A stretch of 64,000 bases of DNA, from the NCBI GenBank assembly GCA_964450865.1, contig CAYVHB010000008.1, positions 1 through 64,000 on the forward strand, in the 5' to 3' direction. Both the position numbers and the translations under genes were made by a program. Source of the DNA: CAYVHB01 sp964450865 (GTDB lineage Bacteria; Bacillota; Clostridia; Saccharofermentanales; UBA5734). This document shows positions 43,379 through 54,428 of the stretch, one piece after another (the stretch's first letter is position 1; each line of letters starts with the position of its first letter). The notes under the pieces are model-generated. The model was not told the DNA's origin. It was given only the letters and a program-made list of their open reading frames with translations, and made no database searches.

Positions 43379-45358
43379 TTATAACGGCTGATCGGCCAGA
43401 TCCTGCAGCAGGCTGGCGCTGCGTTTGAGGAAGGCAGCCATATCGGCCGAGGCCAGGGAACCATGACCGAGGCGGGCCAGATCATAGACATGAATCGCCA
43501 GTTCACGGGCCCGCGCTTCCTGGCTGGGCAGCTCGGACAACGCCAGCAGGCGGCTGACCAGCGGCTGGTCTTCATTGATGACCAGGGTCTGCTGCAACGG
43601 GAACAGGCTGTCAATATCCATGGCTTCGCCCCCGCTGCCCTGCATGCGTTCAAACTGCTTGCGCATTTCCTGCATGCGCCGCGACTCTTCCGACTCGAGA
43701 ATCATCGCCGGCAAAGCTTCGGCACCCAGCGACTGGACCTTGACTTCCAGCTTCTCCTTACCGGTCGCCTGACGGAACAGGCTTGTGATCGATTCGAGCT
43801 GACTGGTGTCCTTGGCTTCGCTGCCCAGCTCCGCATCGACGCGGCGGAAATGCTTGCCATGGTTCTTGTACTCGATCATCGAAATGAAATGATTGTCGAG
43901 CTCGTGGTCCATGACGATGACATCGAGGCCGCGGGCCTTGGCCATCTCCACATAGGCGACCTGCTTGGCCGGATCCGGTGTGTAGTAGATATTGTCGCCC
44001 AGCTCGGCCAGGGTTTTAAAGGTATTGTCAACCGTCCTGAAGATGGCGATATCCTTGACCTTGTCATAGAACTTGTCCTCGCGCATCATGCCATAACGGA
44101 CAAAGACGCCGATATCCTGCCAGTATTTCTCGTATTCTTCGCGCTGGTTGTTGAAAAGCGAGGTCAGCTTGTCGGCAACCTTGCGGATGATATGCGCGGA
44201 AAGCTTGCCGACATAAGCGTCATTTTGCAGGAAGCTGCGCGAGACATTGAGCGGCAGGTCCGGACAGTCAAGCGTCCCCTTGAGCAGGAAGAGGAACTCG
44301 GGGATGATCTCCTTGATATTGTCAGCGACAAAAACCTGGTTGTAATAGATCTTGATCCGGCCTTCCAGGCTTTCATAGACATTGTCGGACTTCGGGAAAT
44401 AAAGGATGCCCTTGAGATTGAACGGATAGTCCAGATTCAGGTGAATCCAGAACAGCGGATCGCGATAGTCACTGAAGGTCTTGCGGAAGAAGCTCTTGTA
44501 TTCCTCATCGGTACACTCGCTGGGCTTTTTCAGCCAGAGCGGCGATGTATCGTTAATCGGTTTGGGCTGGGCCCCGGTGCCGGCGAGCTCATCGCTGTCT
44601 TCATCATCCAGGCCAGCATCAAGATCTGCCTCATCCGCGGTATCATCATCCCCGGTCCCGGCCTTCTGGTCAGCCTTGGCGGCTGCTTTCGCGGCGGCTT
44701 GGGCTGCTGCCTCACGATCGGCTACGATATCGCAAAAATAAATCGGATAGGGCATGAAATTGCAGTATTTATTAAGGATTTCCCGCAATTTGCCGGCGTC
44801 GATGAATTCCTTGCCCTCTTCGGACAAGGTCAGGGTGATGCAGGAACCGCGGGTCTGCCGGTCAGAATCGCCCATCTCATAGGCCATGCCGTCCGTGCTC
44901 TGCCAGCTGGCTGCTTGTGCGCCGGCCTGATGAGACAGCGTATCGATGCGGACCAGGTCGGCCACCATGAAGGCTGAATAGAAACCGAGGCCGAAGTGGC
45001 CGATGATGCCGGTCGTCTCGGCACCTTTTTCTTTATACTTCTCGACAAAGTCCATCGCACCGGAAAATGCGATCTGGTTGATGTAGGCCCGGATTTCATC
45101 GGCGGTCATGCCGATGCCGTTGTCTTCGATCTCCAGCGTGCCATTTTCACTGTCGTAGCGGACATCGATCCGGAACCCGGCGGCGTCAACCGCTTCAATT
45201 TCACCGATGGCCCCGAGGCGCTTGAGTTTGGCGATCGCGTCCGCCGCGTTGGAGACGAGCTCACGCAGGAAAATATCACGATCCGAATAGAGCCACTTGC
45301 GGATAATCGGGAAGATATTTTCCGTGCTGACGGAAACATTGCCACGTTCATTGATCAT
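43379..45358 (-). CDS. htpG: Chaperone HtpG (Hsp90)
   Basis: ATP-dependent chaperone of 659 residues. The N-terminal GHKL domain shows ELVSNAADAIAKLK, DNGIGMT and GHFGLGFYSAFMVAD. Unlike typical bacterial HtpG, an Ala/Lys then Asp/Glu-rich stretch of about 55 residues (around 215-270) separates the N and middle domains, like the charged linker of eukaryotic Hsp90. Middle-domain segments (FWIHLNLDYPFNLKGILYFP, SRSFLQNDAYVGKLS) are normal. It is a single gene. Confidence 0.95.
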   Translation of the reverse strand: MINERGNVSVSTENIFPIIRKWLYSDRDIFLRELVSNAADAIAKLKRLGAIGEIEAVDAAGFRIDVRYDSENGTLEIEDNGIGMTADEIRAYINQIAFSGAMDFVEKYKEKGAETTGIIGHFGLGFYSAFMVADLVRIDTLSHQAGAQAASWQSTDGMAYEMGDSDRQTRGSCITLTLSEEGKEFIDAGKLREILNKYCNFMPYPIYFCDIVADREAAAQAAAKAAAKADQKAGTGDDDTADEADLDAGLDDEDSDELAGTGAQPKPINDTSPLWLKKPSECTDEEYKSFFRKTFSDYRDPLFWIHLNLDYPFNLKGILYFPKSDNVYESLEGRIKIYYNQVFVADNIKEIIPEFLFLLKGTLDCPDLPLNVSRSFLQNDAYVGKLSAHIIRKVADKLTSLFNNQREEYEKYWQDIGVFVRYGMMREDKFYDKVKDIAIFRTVDNTFKTLAELGDNIYYTPDPAKQVAYVEMAKARGLDVIVMDHELDNHFISMIEYKNHGKHFRRVDAELGSEAKDTSQLESITSLFRQATGKEKLEVKVQSLGAEALPAMILESEESRRMQEMRKQFERMQGSGGEAMDIDSLFPLQQTLVINEDQPLVSRLLALSELPSQEARARELAIHVYDLARLGHGSLASADMAAFLKRSASLLQDLADQPL

Positions 45359-45550
45359 GTCTGGATTCCCTCCTGTAATGAATAAAATGAATAGAATGAC
45401 TGGATTATTTGTCAGGTATATTGATTTGAGGATCTTTGCCGCATGGGGACAGCTTGCTGTATCCTGGCTTATTGCCGGATCCGGGCAGCTTGCTGAATCG
45501 GGACCTATGCGGCTTCGCCATCCCCGCGTATTGACCGGGCCTTGTCCGGT

Positions 45551-46405
45551 CTATTCCGGCATCTGGCGGTGACTGTCCAGGTAAGTCCGGACGATGGCCT
45601 GATAGGCTGCGTTGGCCTTGAGGAACAGCGGATTGTGTCCGGATGGCAGCTGGATGGTCTCGATAGCTGAAATCGGCAGCAGATCGATCGGTGATCCGGA
45701 TAAAAACGCGGCATCGACACGTCCGTGGCTGATATCTTCCATGGTCACCATCCCGGTCTGCACCTGGCCGCCGGCTGCAGCCAGCGCCTGCATCACATAC
45801 TTGCGCGTGATACCCAGCAAGATCTTGTTATCGGGGGCGGTCAGGAATGTTTCACCGCGAATAAAGAAAAGATTGGACCGTGATCCCTCGGTCAGATAGC
45901 CGTGGCTGTCTGCCAGCAGCAGCTCAAAGCATGGACCAAAGGGACCCGGCTGGGCAAAACGGGCGGCGACGGCAGCTTTATAATCAGCGCGGATGATCTT
46001 GACCTGGGGGTCAACCCGTTCCCAGGCCAGCAGGCCGGTTGGCACACCGGCCGTCATTTGTGCCGGGGATGGATAATAGGATGGCGTCAGGTGCATAACC
46101 CGGTTCCGGGCCGTCAGGACCAGGCGCAGATTGACCGGCCCGGGCGGATTGGCTGCAATCAGGTGGCGACTTTCAGCATAGAGCGATCCGGGTATGGGAA
46201 ACTGGCCAGCGACCGAGCGGATCAGTCGCGCCAGATGATCCTCCCAGAACAAGGGGATTCCCTCTGTCACCCGGATGACTTCATAATACATGGTTTCATC
46301 TGTTGGCAAAAAAAGATCAGCTGCTGCCGGCTCATCGGCAGCCAGCAACTGGCCATTGGCCATGATCCTGGTCCCGGCCAGGGCATCGACAATCGGATAC
46401 GGCAT
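45551..46405 (-). CDS. Class IV aminotransferase
   Basis: PLP enzyme of 284 residues of fold type IV, which includes branched-chain and D-amino-acid aminotransferases and aminodeoxychorismate lyase. The PLP lysine is in IIRADYKAAV. LTEGSRSNLFF and GITRKYVMQALAAAGGQV are the usual phosphate-binding and second signature segments. Substrate choice cannot be read reliably; ILLADSHGY-like wording favours the aminotransferase group. A good ribosome binding site precedes 46405. Confidence 0.85.
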   Translation of the reverse strand: MPYPIVDALAGTRIMANGQLLAADEPAAADLFLPTDETMYYEVIRVTEGIPLFWEDHLARLIRSVAGQFPIPGSLYAESRHLIAANPPGPVNLRLVLTARNRVMHLTPSYYPSPAQMTAGVPTGLLAWERVDPQVKIIRADYKAAVAARFAQPGPFGPCFELLLADSHGYLTEGSRSNLFFIRGETFLTAPDNKILLGITRKYVMQALAAAGGQVQTGMVTMEDISHGRVDAAFLSGSPIDLLPISAIETIQLPSGHNPLFLKANAAYQAIVRTYLDSHRQMPE

Positions 46406-46596
46406 CGTTCTGTCCTCCTCAGCGGGTACTCATCTGAGGCCGTTCAGGCTTCAGGAATGGTATTATAGCATATTATCAGATGGAAATAAACCATTCGGAC
46501 ATGAGCCGGTTTGATGTTCAGTAAACAGTAAACAAGGTCCGCTGCAGGCGTGCCTGGCACCTGACCGGTAACCCGTATGACTGGTTGCTGACCGGA

Positions 46597-46647
46597 AACC
46601 TGGTGCCGGATGGGTGTGCCGTTCTGGAACCTGGCGCCGGATGGGTG
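46597..46647. repeat. 20-bp direct repeat upstream of argG
   Basis: AACCTGGTGCCGGATGGGTG (46597-46616) recurs with one change at 46628-46647, a 31-base period. No gene is visible in 46406-46704. Confidence 0.75.
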
Positions 46648-46704
46648 GCGGCAGACAGCCGTTGATTTATAATTATGCAATCATGGCCGGACATCGATTT
46701 TGCT

Positions 46705-46734
46705 TTGACAAATATAGCGTCAAGGATTTATAAT
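46705..46734 (+). promoter_or_regulatory. Promoter of argG
   Basis: A perfect TTGACA (46705-46710), an 18-bp spacer and a perfect TATAAT (46729-46734), 82 bases before argG. Between promoter and gene lies the dyad ATGCACATTTATGCAT (46778-46793), which could be an arginine-repressor site, though it departs from the usual TGAAT half-site. Confidence 0.75.
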
Positions 46735-46816
46735 ATTGCGGAACATTACTTCGAAATTTTGACACTCGCTAATATTTATGCACATTTATGCATACTTTAT
46801 ACTCAGGAGGTATCTA

Positions 46817-48031
46817 ATGGCTAAAGAAAAAATCCTGCTGGCTTATTCCGGTGGCCTTGACACATCGATCATCATTCCCTGGCTGCTTGAGCATTATGAC
46901 TGTGAAGTGATCGCCATGGCCGGCGAGGTCGGGATCGGTCTCGATCATGAGGCATTAAAGGCCAAAGCCCTGAAATGTGGCGCGTCTGCCTGTTTTATTG
47001 AAGATATCGCCGAGGAATTCATCACTGATTTCATCTATCCGACCCTCAAGGCTAATGCCGTCTACGAGGGCAAGTACCTGCTCGGCACCTCTTTTGCCCG
47101 CCCGATCATCGCCAAGCGCATGGTGGAGATCGCCAGGCGGGAAGGCTGCACCGCCGTGGCCCACGGCGCAACCGGCAAGGGCAACGACCAGGTCCGTTTC
47201 GAGCTGACCGTCAAGGCCCTGGCTCCGGAACTGAAGATCATCGCTCCCTGGCGCCTCTGGGATATCAAGTCGCGCGACGAGGAGATCGATTATGCCAACG
47301 CCCGCGGCATACCGGTGCCGGTAACCAAGGCCAATAATTACTCCATGGACCAGAATCTCTGGCATCTCAGCCATGAAGGCATGGATCTGGAAAACCCCGC
47401 CAACGAACCGCAATACGAGAAAATCCTCGAAATGTGTGTGACCCCGGAGCAGGCACCGGACCAGCCGGCCTATGTCGAAATTGAATTCGATAAGGGCATT
47501 CCGGTCCGTGTCGATGGCCAGGCCTTCAATCCGGTGGAAATGCTAAAATACCTCAACACCGTTGGCGGCGAAAACGGCATCGGTATCGTTGACATGGTAG
47601 AAAACCGCCTGGTCGGCATGAAGTCGCGCGGGGTTTATGAGACTCCCGGCGGAACCCTGCTCTATGCGGCCCACAGGGAGCTCGAGCTGCTCTGCCTGGA
47701 CCGTGACACCCTGCATTACAAAGACCTGGTCGGCCAGCGCTACGCCGAGATGGTCTATTTTGGCCAGTGGTTCCACCCCCTGCGCGAAGCGCTTGACGCT
47801 TTCGTGAACGAAACACAGAAAACCGTCACGGGCACGGTCAAGCTCAAGCTTTACAAGGGCAATGTCTTCCCGGCCGGTTCGACATCACCGTTCTCCCTTT
47901 ACGAGGAAGCGCTGTCGACCTTTGCCGAAGATGATGTCTACAACCAGGCCGATGCCACCGGCTTTATCAATTGTTTTGGCCTGCCGATGAAAGTGGTCGC
48001 CGGCATGAAGAAACGCAACGGCCTGCTCTGA
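46817..48031 (+). CDS. argG: Argininosuccinate synthase
   Basis: Joins citrulline and aspartate using ATP in arginine synthesis. Protein of 404 residues. The P-loop-like LLAYSGGLDTSII is at residues 6-18. GEVGIGLDHEALKAKALK, AHGATGKGNDQVRFE and the SPFSLYEEALSTFAEDDVYNQ block are typical. AGGAGG lies 7 bases before the ATG at 46817. It is followed by argH, with a weak terminator between, so the two form one operon under the promoter at 46705-46734. Confidence 0.97.
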   Translation: MAKEKILLAYSGGLDTSIIIPWLLEHYDCEVIAMAGEVGIGLDHEALKAKALKCGASACFIEDIAEEFITDFIYPTLKANAVYEGKYLLGTSFARPIIAKRMVEIARREGCTAVAHGATGKGNDQVRFELTVKALAPELKIIAPWRLWDIKSRDEEIDYANARGIPVPVTKANNYSMDQNLWHLSHEGMDLENPANEPQYEKILEMCVTPEQAPDQPAYVEIEFDKGIPVRVDGQAFNPVEMLKYLNTVGGENGIGIVDMVENRLVGMKSRGVYETPGGTLLYAAHRELELLCLDRDTLHYKDLVGQRYAEMVYFGQWFHPLREALDAFVNETQKTVTGTVKLKLYKGNVFPAGSTSPFSLYEEALSTFAEDDVYNQADATGFINCFGLPMKVVAGMKKRNGLL

Positions 48032-48053
48032 GACAGACCCCGGCCGATCGGAC

Positions 48054-48082
48054 AAAGAGCCCTGTCATGGCAGGGCTCTTTG
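48054..48082 (+). terminator. Hairpin between argG and argH
   Basis: AAAGAGCCCTG pairs with CAGGGCTCTTT around TCATGG. The T-run is short (TTTG), so partial termination or mRNA stabilisation between the two genes is likely. Confidence 0.6.
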
Positions 48083-48155
48083 CTGTGAAGGAACTTGTGA
48101 TAGAAGCCCGGTCAGAAGAAATTCCTGACTAGCATGATTATAAAAGGAGCCTGTT

Positions 48156-49538
<1,383 letters not shown>

Positions 49539-49580
49539 CAAGGTGAGTCATCGCGAGGGTTGATCATCTGAGGGGACTAG

Positions 49581-51674
49581 TCAATTGAAGGTGTAGCCAT
49601 CACGGGCATCCTCTGACTCATCATCATTATCGCCGCTGGCCTTCTCCAGTTGCCAGGCCCGTTCCTGCCATTCACGGACCTCATCGTCGAGACCGAGCAT
49701 GCGATAGAGCATGACTTTACCATGACAGACATCGACATTGGCCGGATCCAGTTCAAGTGCAATATCGAAGCAGGCCAGTGCCGTTTCAAAGTCGGATAAC
49801 TGAGTCAGGGTGTTGCCCTTGCCAACCAGGGCGCCCACATGATCCGGTGCCAGTTGCAGCGTTCGTTCAAAAATGACAGCCGCCTGCTCGAATTCACTGC
49901 GAAAATAATGGATGACCCCTTTGTTGCATAAAGCATCGGCGTATTCCGGCGACTCGGCAATCGCCCGGTTGACCAGCTCAATCGCCGTGTCATCATCACC
50001 TTCAAGATGGGTCAGGTAAGACAACTCGTTTAATGCGAACGGATTGTCCGGCTCAATGTCGATGGCCTGGCTCAGCAACCGGCGAGCCTTGTCATCTTCA
50101 TTGCGTCGCATGGCGACCATGCCGAGAATCACGTAGGCATTGGCGTATTCATCATCAAGCTCCAGGCATTTGCGACAGATGCGCTCACAGTCATCGAGAT
50201 AGCCGGCCGAGAATAAAATATCTGCCAGTTCGTAGAAAATATCGGGGTCCGTCGGCCAGACCCGGCGTAATTGCTGGTAACAGGTCAGGGCTTCATGGTC
50301 GCGGCCAAGCAGCGACAGGCACTTGCCCTTGCCGCGCAAGGCGTCATAACGTTCCGGATCCTGACGCAATGCCTCTTCAAAATCAGCCAGGGCGTCTTCA
50401 TAGCGGTCCATCTGCATCAGGACAAAGGCCCGGGCCATCCGGCTATTGGGATTCTCCGGTTCGACCTGGCAGGCAAATTCAGCATCCTGCAGGGCTTTGT
50501 CAAAGGAGCCGATCAGGAAAAAGGCATTGGAACGCAGAACATATCCGGAAAAATCATCGGGGAGCAGGGTGATCAGCTGGTCGGAAATGGCAATGCACTC
50601 CAGGACCCGGCCAATCCGCTTAAGAATCCGGGCTTTGACAATCAGCAGCAAGGCCAGCTGATCCATCTGTTCTGATTTTTGCATCTGACTGAATTGACTC
50701 GTTTCCGGCTGTGACCCATTGCCGGCAGTCGTGCCGGCCTCGGGTATCATTTCATTGCTGGCTGAACCGGTATTTTCAGTCGTCTCCGGTTGCATTTCCT
50801 GCTGGCTGGCGACAGGCAGCGAAACCGCTGGAGATTGCGGTGCCTGAATCCCCAGCACACTTTCCGGCTCAGTCACCGTTTCCGGAACTGACTTTTCGTC
50901 CGGCTCAGTCATCATGTCTTTTCTTTCCGCAATGGATGCGGCTTCCAGATGGTCCAGCCCCTCGGCAATCCACTGCAGTGCTTCATCGAAACGCCCATCG
51001 AATTCAAGCGCCAGGACACCCTCCAGCAGATACTCATCCCCATTGCCATACTCCGGGTATTGCTGACACAAAGTCTGCCATTCGCGAGCGGCGGCCAGCA
51101 CCTCATCGACACAGCGGCGCTGTCGCGAGAGCGCAATCCGCAGGCGAAAGGTCAGGTGAGCCAGGGTGGCCTCCGCAATGCCGGCATGGCGGGCGATAGC
51201 CAGGTCCTGCTGGCACTGGTCAATATGCGCCGGTGTAATTTCCGGCAGGCGTGCTGTCAAATAGACCCGCAGAACTGGCGCCCACTTGCGGGCGAACCGG
51301 ATATCCTGATTATCCACCGGACGGGGCCAATGCAGCGGCCGGAATGGCTGGCGGGCATCCTGCAGCTCATCAATCAGGTCATCCAAAGCGGAATAAGCTG
51401 TCTCGATGGCCTCGGTTTCCCCTTTCAGCCAGATCAGCAGCGCCCGATGGCAGAAGTGCGTCGGTTCAGGCGACGGCAGCTGCTGCAGGACCTGGGCAGC
51501 CTGACTGAAATCACCCCGCCGCAGCAGGAAGGCAATTTCTATCAGGCGATACAGGCGCAGCCAGGGACTGTCAGCCTCACCAGGAAATGGGAAAAGCTGC
51601 TTCTGGCCGAGCAATAGCGCCCGCAAGTCCAGTTTTTTTTCAAAAAACTGGCTGATTTGAAAATCGGTAGCCAT
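49581..51674 (-). CDS. Large tetratricopeptide-repeat protein
   Basis: Cytosolic protein of 697 residues. The N-terminal third is helical and may hold degenerate repeats. An acidic Glu/Pro/Thr/Gln-rich linker (about 255-325) separates it from eight or so TPR units (about 330-665), for example SGYVLRSNAFFLIGSFDKAL, AMVALADFEEAL-type helices and LCNKGVIHYFRSEFEQAAVI. Probably a protein-interaction scaffold with no catalytic domain. Its ATG lies 5 bases after the stop of the UPF0210 gene, so it belongs to the ACT-UPF0210-TPR operon. Confidence 0.85.
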   Translation of the reverse strand: MATDFQISQFFEKKLDLRALLLGQKQLFPFPGEADSPWLRLYRLIEIAFLLRRGDFSQAAQVLQQLPSPEPTHFCHRALLIWLKGETEAIETAYSALDDLIDELQDARQPFRPLHWPRPVDNQDIRFARKWAPVLRVYLTARLPEITPAHIDQCQQDLAIARHAGIAEATLAHLTFRLRIALSRQRRCVDEVLAAAREWQTLCQQYPEYGNGDEYLLEGVLALEFDGRFDEALQWIAEGLDHLEAASIAERKDMMTEPDEKSVPETVTEPESVLGIQAPQSPAVSLPVASQQEMQPETTENTGSASNEMIPEAGTTAGNGSQPETSQFSQMQKSEQMDQLALLLIVKARILKRIGRVLECIAISDQLITLLPDDFSGYVLRSNAFFLIGSFDKALQDAEFACQVEPENPNSRMARAFVLMQMDRYEDALADFEEALRQDPERYDALRGKGKCLSLLGRDHEALTCYQQLRRVWPTDPDIFYELADILFSAGYLDDCERICRKCLELDDEYANAYVILGMVAMRRNEDDKARRLLSQAIDIEPDNPFALNELSYLTHLEGDDDTAIELVNRAIAESPEYADALCNKGVIHYFRSEFEQAAVIFERTLQLAPDHVGALVGKGNTLTQLSDFETALACFDIALELDPANVDVCHGKVMLYRMLGLDDEVREWQERAWQLEKASGDNDDESEDARDGYTFN

Positions 51675-51679
51675 GTCTG

Positions 51680-53038
51680 TCAATTCCTCATACTGTGGAT
51701 CGGGGCCGGAATCCGGCCGCCCCGTTCAATAAACGCGCTGGCCGAGGCAGGATTGACAGCCATGATCGGCGCCGAGCCGAGCAAGCCGCCATAGTGGACC
51801 ATATCGCCGACGGACTTGCCCGGCACCGGGATAATCCGAACGGCAGTTGTCTTGTTATTAAATGTTCCAATCGCCATTTCGTCAGCAATGATTGCCGCTA
51901 TCGTGGTCGCCGGCACATCACCGGGTATGGCCACCATGTCAATACCCACGGAACAGACGCTGGTCATGGCTTCGAGCTTCTCCAGGCTCAGTGTGCCGGC
52001 GTTGACCGCGGCAATCATGCCTTCATCTTCACTGACCGGAATAAAGGCACCGCTCAGGCCACCCACATAGGATGAAGCCATTGTTCCGCCCTTCTTCACC
52101 GCGTCATTGAGCATCGCCAGCGCCGCGGTTGTCCCCCAGCCGCCGCAGGTTTCAATACCGAATTCTTCAAGGATCCGGGCAATTGAGTCGCCGACCACCG
52201 GGGTGGGAGCCAGCGACAGATCGATGATGCCAAAGGGTACATTCAGCCGCCGGGATGCTTCGCGGGCGACCAGCTGGCCAACGCGGGTAATCTTGAACGC
52301 CGAGCGCTTGATAATCTCAGCCAGATGACCCAGATCCTGGCCACGGCCGACTTCCATCGCCGCCTTGACCACGCCCGGGCCGCTGACGCCGACATTGATC
52401 GCGGTTTCCGGCTCGCCGGGTCCGGTGAAAGCGCCGGCCATGAAAGGATTGTCCTCGGCAGCATTGGCAAAGACGACCAGCTTGCAGCAACCATAAGCAT
52501 CGCGGTCAGCGGTCAGACTGGCGGTCTGCCGGATCACCTCGCCCATTTCCCGCACAGCATCCATGTTGATGCCGGAGCGGGTGGTAGCCAGGTTGACCGA
52601 GGCACAAACGAGGTCTGTGGTTGCCAGAGACTCCGGAATGGCCGCGATCAGATTGCGGTCTGCCTGAGTATAGCCCTTGTGAACCAGCGCCGAGAAGCCA
52701 CCGATGAAGTTTACTCCCACGGTGCCGGCTGCCCGGTCCAGCGCCCGGGCATAGCAGGTATAGTCGTTCGTCTCGCCGGAGGCGGCAATCATCGCGACCG
52801 GAGTCACGGCGATCCGCTTGTTGATAATCGGGATACCATATTCACGGCTGATATCTTCACCGGTGCGGACCAGGTTCTCAGCCAGGCGTGTGATCTTGTC
52901 ATAGATCCGCCGGCATGTTTCACCGCTGCTGGCGGTGGCACAGTCATATAGCGAAATACCCATCGTAATGGTCCGCACATCCAGGTGCTGATCACGAAAC
53001 ATGCTCAGGGTTTCAAGGATTTCCAATTCGTTAAGCAT
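51680..53038 (-). CDS. UPF0210 (PFL-like, DUF711) family protein
   Basis: Protein of 452 residues. MNxLEIxETxxMxxxxxLDxRTITMGISL is the family N-terminus. DYTCYARALDRAAGTVGVNFIGG-type and GRGQDLGHLAEIIKRSAFKI segments are conserved. The function is unknown, though structure relates it to pyruvate-formate-lyase-like folds. It is nearly always next to a small ACT protein, as here. The start at 53038 is chosen for the AAGGAA 6 bases upstream and the match to the family N-terminus. Confidence 0.92.
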   Translation of the reverse strand: MLNELEILETLSMFRDQHLDVRTITMGISLYDCATASSGETCRRIYDKITRLAENLVRTGEDISREYGIPIINKRIAVTPVAMIAASGETNDYTCYARALDRAAGTVGVNFIGGFSALVHKGYTQADRNLIAAIPESLATTDLVCASVNLATTRSGINMDAVREMGEVIRQTASLTADRDAYGCCKLVVFANAAEDNPFMAGAFTGPGEPETAINVGVSGPGVVKAAMEVGRGQDLGHLAEIIKRSAFKITRVGQLVAREASRRLNVPFGIIDLSLAPTPVVGDSIARILEEFGIETCGGWGTTAALAMLNDAVKKGGTMASSYVGGLSGAFIPVSEDEGMIAAVNAGTLSLEKLEAMTSVCSVGIDMVAIPGDVPATTIAAIIADEMAIGTFNNKTTAVRIIPVPGKSVGDMVHYGGLLGSAPIMAVNPASASAFIERGGRIPAPIHSMRN

Positions 53039-53099
53039 AGCGTTCCTTTCGAAAGTGAAAGCCCGTGCAACAATCTTGTTTGTTGACGCTGCCGGGCTT

Positions 53100-53387
53100 T
53101 CAGATGCGGTGCATGGCGTTGAAAATGTCGGCGTGCTGGATCCGGATCGACAGCCCCATACGTTCACCCAGCACTTCCAGACGGGTCGCCAGGTCCTTGA
53201 TGTCAATGGTCATCTGGGAAATGTCAACCAGCATGATCATGGTAAAAACGTCTTGCATGATAGTCTGGGAAATATCATTGATGTTCACTTGCACATCGGC
53301 CAGCAAAACGGCAACGGCGGCGATGATCCCGACCCGGTCGCGGCCGACGACGGTAATCACGGCAGATTTCTTGGCTTGCTCATTCAT
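53100..53387 (-). CDS. ACT domain protein (UPF0237)
   Basis: Protein of 95 residues consisting of one ACT domain (AVITVVGRDRVGIIAAVAVLLA, then VNINDISQTIMQDVFTMIML). ACT domains bind small ligands, often amino acids, to regulate partner proteins. Its partner is most likely the UPF0210 protein 61 bases downstream, a pairing conserved across Bacillota. AGGTGAC precedes the ATG. Confidence 0.92.
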   Translation of the reverse strand: MNEQAKKSAVITVVGRDRVGIIAAVAVLLADVQVNINDISQTIMQDVFTMIMLVDISQMTIDIKDLATRLEVLGERMGLSIRIQHADIFNAMHRI

Positions 53388-53424
53388 ATTGTCACCTCTC
53401 AGTCAGTTTGCAACAGGATATCTT

Positions 53425-54156
53425 TCAGATCTGATAGATTGTCATGGCCCTGGCCAGTTCGGCAGCGTCATAGGAGGTACGGGCCTCAGCCAGCACTTCC
53501 TGGGGATTGAAAAAGGGTAGCAGATGCGTCAGCAGCAGGCGGCGGACATTGCAGGCCCGGGCCAGGTCGGCGCATTCGGCGGCTGTCATGTGCAGCATGA
53601 CCGGCTTGCGAAAGCGCTCCAGCGATCCGGCATCCATCAGAGCCAGATCGGCATCCTGAAGCAGGATCTGCAGATTAACACAAGGAATGGAGTCGGCTGT
53701 GAAGGCCATTTTGCGGCCTTCATGCTGAATGCTCAGGGCATAGGTCTCCACCGGATGATCCATGGCCAGGCAACGGATCGTCGCGCCAAAAAGTATCAGT
53801 TCGGTCCCATCATGGATCGTCCGGATATCCAGATTGCCTTCGCTTGCCAGGCTGGCCGCCACGGCCACCGGTGAAGATGGCGCATATACAGGAATCGGCT
53901 GCAGGTCCTGGCCAAATTTCCGCGACAAGTCGACCGCATATTTCAGGACATGGATATCACTCATATGGTCAAAATGCAGATGGGTTAAAATGATGGCATC
54001 CAGCTGGTCAAGACGGATCTGCGTAAAAAGCTTGCTCAGGACGCCACTGCCACAATCGATCAGGATATGGTGGCCACTGATTTCCAGTAAATAGCCGGAC
54101 GTTGCACCACCGGGGGCGGGAAAGGCACCGTTGGCGCCCAGGATTGTCAGATTCAT
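53425..54156 (-). CDS. MBL-fold metallo-hydrolase
   Basis: Protein of 243 residues of the metallo-beta-lactamase superfamily, close to RNase Z/ElaC-like phosphodiesterases in layout. The metal motif THLHFDHMSD is at residues 58-67. H-containing MDHPVETYAL, the FTADSIPC aspartate and LLLTHLLPFF complete the site. The substrate is unknown. AGGAGA supports the start at 54156. It lies 37 bases upstream of the ACT gene in the same direction and may be part of that operon. Confidence 0.85.
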   Translation of the reverse strand: MNLTILGANGAFPAPGGATSGYLLEISGHHILIDCGSGVLSKLFTQIRLDQLDAIILTHLHFDHMSDIHVLKYAVDLSRKFGQDLQPIPVYAPSSPVAVAASLASEGNLDIRTIHDGTELILFGATIRCLAMDHPVETYALSIQHEGRKMAFTADSIPCVNLQILLQDADLALMDAGSLERFRKPVMLHMTAAECADLARACNVRRLLLTHLLPFFNPQEVLAEARTSYDAAELARAMTIYQI

Positions 54157-54342
54157 AATGATCTCCTCTGCAACTGTAGCCTGCGATCCACGAATGATCA
54201 GCATGAATCATGCGAATCATATCAGTCATTCCAGCCATAATCATATCGGTCATGCTATAGTAGCTTGATGAGGTTGATCGGAGCTGACAGATCAGGCTGA
54301 TAACTGAATCTTAACGCAATGAATCCATTTGAGCAACTGGCA

Positions 54343-54381
54343 CTGTTACCATCCGGTGAGCAAACAGTTCTGTTACCATCC
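54343..54381. repeat. 12-bp direct repeat
   Basis: CTGTTACCATCC occurs at 54343-54354 and 54370-54381. It sits between the MBL gene and the 5-formyl-THF cyclo-ligase gene, in a stretch with no other visible feature. Confidence 0.6.
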
Positions 54382-54428
54382 TGCCCGATCTCCGGATTAA
54401 GTGTGTCTGTCACCGCCGTAAGGCCGCT

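Noticed and set aside
43463..44977. 504-codon open frame on the plus strand
   Set aside because: Antisense shadow of htpG; its Leu/Gly/Ile-rich translation mirrors the Hsp90 codons.
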